DNA from: an uncultured Albidovulum sp.
Lineage (GTDB): Bacteria; Pseudomonadota; Alphaproteobacteria; Rhodobacterales; Rhodobacteraceae
Reading direction: 5' to 3'
DNA: 64,000 nt
Assembly (NCBI GenBank): GCA_913064775.1
Contig: CAJYAD010000012.1
Location: 1-64,000, forward strand
In this document: positions 63,181 through 64,000 of the stretch, one piece after another
Layout: each line of letters begins with the position of its first letter
How positions within the stretch are numbered: the stretch's first letter is position 1
Translations under genes and position numbers: made by a program
Notes under the pieces: model-generated
Seen by the model: the letters and a program-made list of their open reading frames with translations, nothing else
Databases searched by the model: none
Told to the model about the DNA's origin: nothing

Positions 63181-63630
63181 ATGACAGAAGGTTACCGGCT
63201 TCACCAGTCCCTGCTTTATCAGCTGACTCTGACCTCGCGGTTGCAGGAACGCCGGCTGGAAGAGGGCTTGCGCCGGCATGGGCTGACGCGGGCCACCTGG
63301 TGCGTGCTACTGGCGCTGCATGTCGAGGGGCTGACCCGGCCCTCCGAGATCGCGGAATTCATCGGCATCGACCGCACCGCGATCTCGCGGGCGCTGCGGC
63401 AGATGGAGGCGGCGGGTTGGATCGCGCGCTCGGGCGGCACCACCGACCGGCGCACCACCCGGGTCGAGATCACCCCCGAAGGCGCGGCGCTGTGCGAACG
63501 TGCCGCCCCGGTGGCCGAGGAAAACGCCCGCCACTTCCTGTCGAAACTGCCCGAAGAGGGCGCCCGCGCGTTGCAAGAGCTGATGGCCCGCCTGCGCGAG
63601 GGCGAAGAGCACAACCTGCCGCGATTCTGA
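63181..63630 (+). CDS. MarR-family transcriptional regulator
   Basis: A 149-residue regulator with the winged helix of MarR: LTRPSEIAEFIGIDRTAISRALRQMEAAGWIARSGGTTDRRTTRVEITPEGAAL, where the D-R-R-T-T/R wing is clear. Helices at both ends form the dimer. The ligand and targets are unknown. It is divergent from the HAD gene and 82 bases before the partial gene at the window end. Confidence 0.92.
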   Translation: MTEGYRLHQSLLYQLTLTSRLQERRLEEGLRRHGLTRATWCVLLALHVEGLTRPSEIAEFIGIDRTAISRALRQMEAAGWIARSGGTTDRRTTRVEITPEGAALCERAAPVAEENARHFLSKLPEEGARALQELMARLREGEEHNLPRF

Positions 63631-63712
63631 GGCGCGCCGGGCCGGGCCCCGCCGGCCCTTTCCCCGGGCGGCAAAGCGCCTATACTGCCCGGCAACAGCC
63701 CCGAGGCAGCGA

Positions 63713-64000
63713 ATGGCAGCGACGAACGATACCTCCCCGGGACAAGCCCAGGCGCCCCGCCCCTTCAACATCCTGATCATCGCCCAGGCCGGCCGCCTTC
63801 AATACGAGGCGCTGCTGTTCGTGGCCTCGCTGCGCGCCACCAACCCCGATTTCCCCGGCCGCCTGTTCATCGCCGAGCCGCAGCCCGGCCCGCTTTGGCC
63901 GAAGGATCCACGCATCAGCGATCCGCAGATCCGCGAGATGCTGGAAAGCCTCGGTGCCAGCTTCCTGCCGTTCGAGAGCCGCCATTTCGGCGCCGACTAC
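63713..64000 (+). CDS. unknown protein, N-terminal part (runs off the right edge)
   Basis: 96 codons from ATG 63713 to the window end without a stop: a polar Pro/Gln start, then RPFNILIIAQAGRLQYEALLFVASLRATNPDFPGRLFIAEPQ, which looks like the first Rossmann strand and helix of a nucleotide-sugar or glycosyltransferase-like fold, followed by DPQIREMLESLGASFLPFESRHFG. I do not recognise the family with certainty; the remaining sequence would decide. Confidence 0.7.
   Translation, partial: MAATNDTSPGQAQAPRPFNILIIAQAGRLQYEALLFVASLRATNPDFPGRLFIAEPQPGPLWPKDPRISDPQIREMLESLGASFLPFESRHFGADY

Overview
The window is one contiguous piece of an alphaproteobacterial chromosome, most likely Rhodobacteraceae (Rhodobacter/Paracoccus/Rhodovulum-like). 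The evidence is the 16S rRNA 5' portion at the left edge, the high G+C content, a polyol (smo) transport operon and an opgG-opgI-opgH glucan operon arranged as in Rhodobacter sphaeroides, the MmcB/LexA pair, and a PhyR-NepR-EcfG general stress response locus. I see no insertion sequence, prophage, CRISPR array or complete tRNA gene. It looks like ordinary core and metabolic chromosome, not an accessory island.

Layout. 1-1.4 kb: 5' part of a 16S rRNA gene (minus strand) with its leader. 1.4-6.2 kb: a ureohydrolase, then riboflavin genes ribE, an unknown gene, a RibBX-type ribB, ribH and nusB. 6.2-10.1 kb: small membrane proteins, SOS-controlled mmcB, a DUF6324-like gene, a bactofilin, a thioesterase and a crotonase-fold protein. 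10.3-13.9 kb: SsuABC/NrtABC-type ABC importer plus a PfkB sugar kinase. 14-18 kb: Lrp regulator divergent from a fused indolepyruvate ferredoxin oxidoreductase. 18-24.3 kb: EamA exporter, AraC regulator and a complete livFGMHK-type importer.

25-32.6 kb is the most coherent block: phyR, nepR, ecfG and a HisKA_2 kinase, followed by a PLD-like protein, an AI-2E family permease, CsbD, PLDc_N-like and DUF1328 small proteins and an unknown 68-residue protein. I find GGAAC-N16/17-nGTT promoters in front of both core transcription units and in front of almost every flanking unit, on both strands. The regulator and part of its regulon therefore appear to sit side by side.

32.6-40.1 kb: polyol utilisation (mtlK, smoKGFE, SorC-type smoC, HAD phosphatase) with a large palindromic operator. 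40.3-44.5 kb: cupin and opgGIH. 44.5-48.5 kb: putA and its Lrp-type regulator. 48.6-53.9 kb: DUF2235 hydrolase, an orphan molybdenum hydroxylase large subunit, and an ornithine/lysine-type decarboxylase with a divergent Lrp regulator. 53.9-64 kb: YgfZ-like protein, ABC exporter coupled to a phosphatase, class V aminotransferase, DUF4153 membrane protein, MttB-family methyltransferase, HAD phosphatase, MarR regulator and the start of an unknown gene.

All functional names rest on motif and domain recognition by eye. No database search or structure prediction was run, and substrate assignments of transporters and enzymes are the weakest part.
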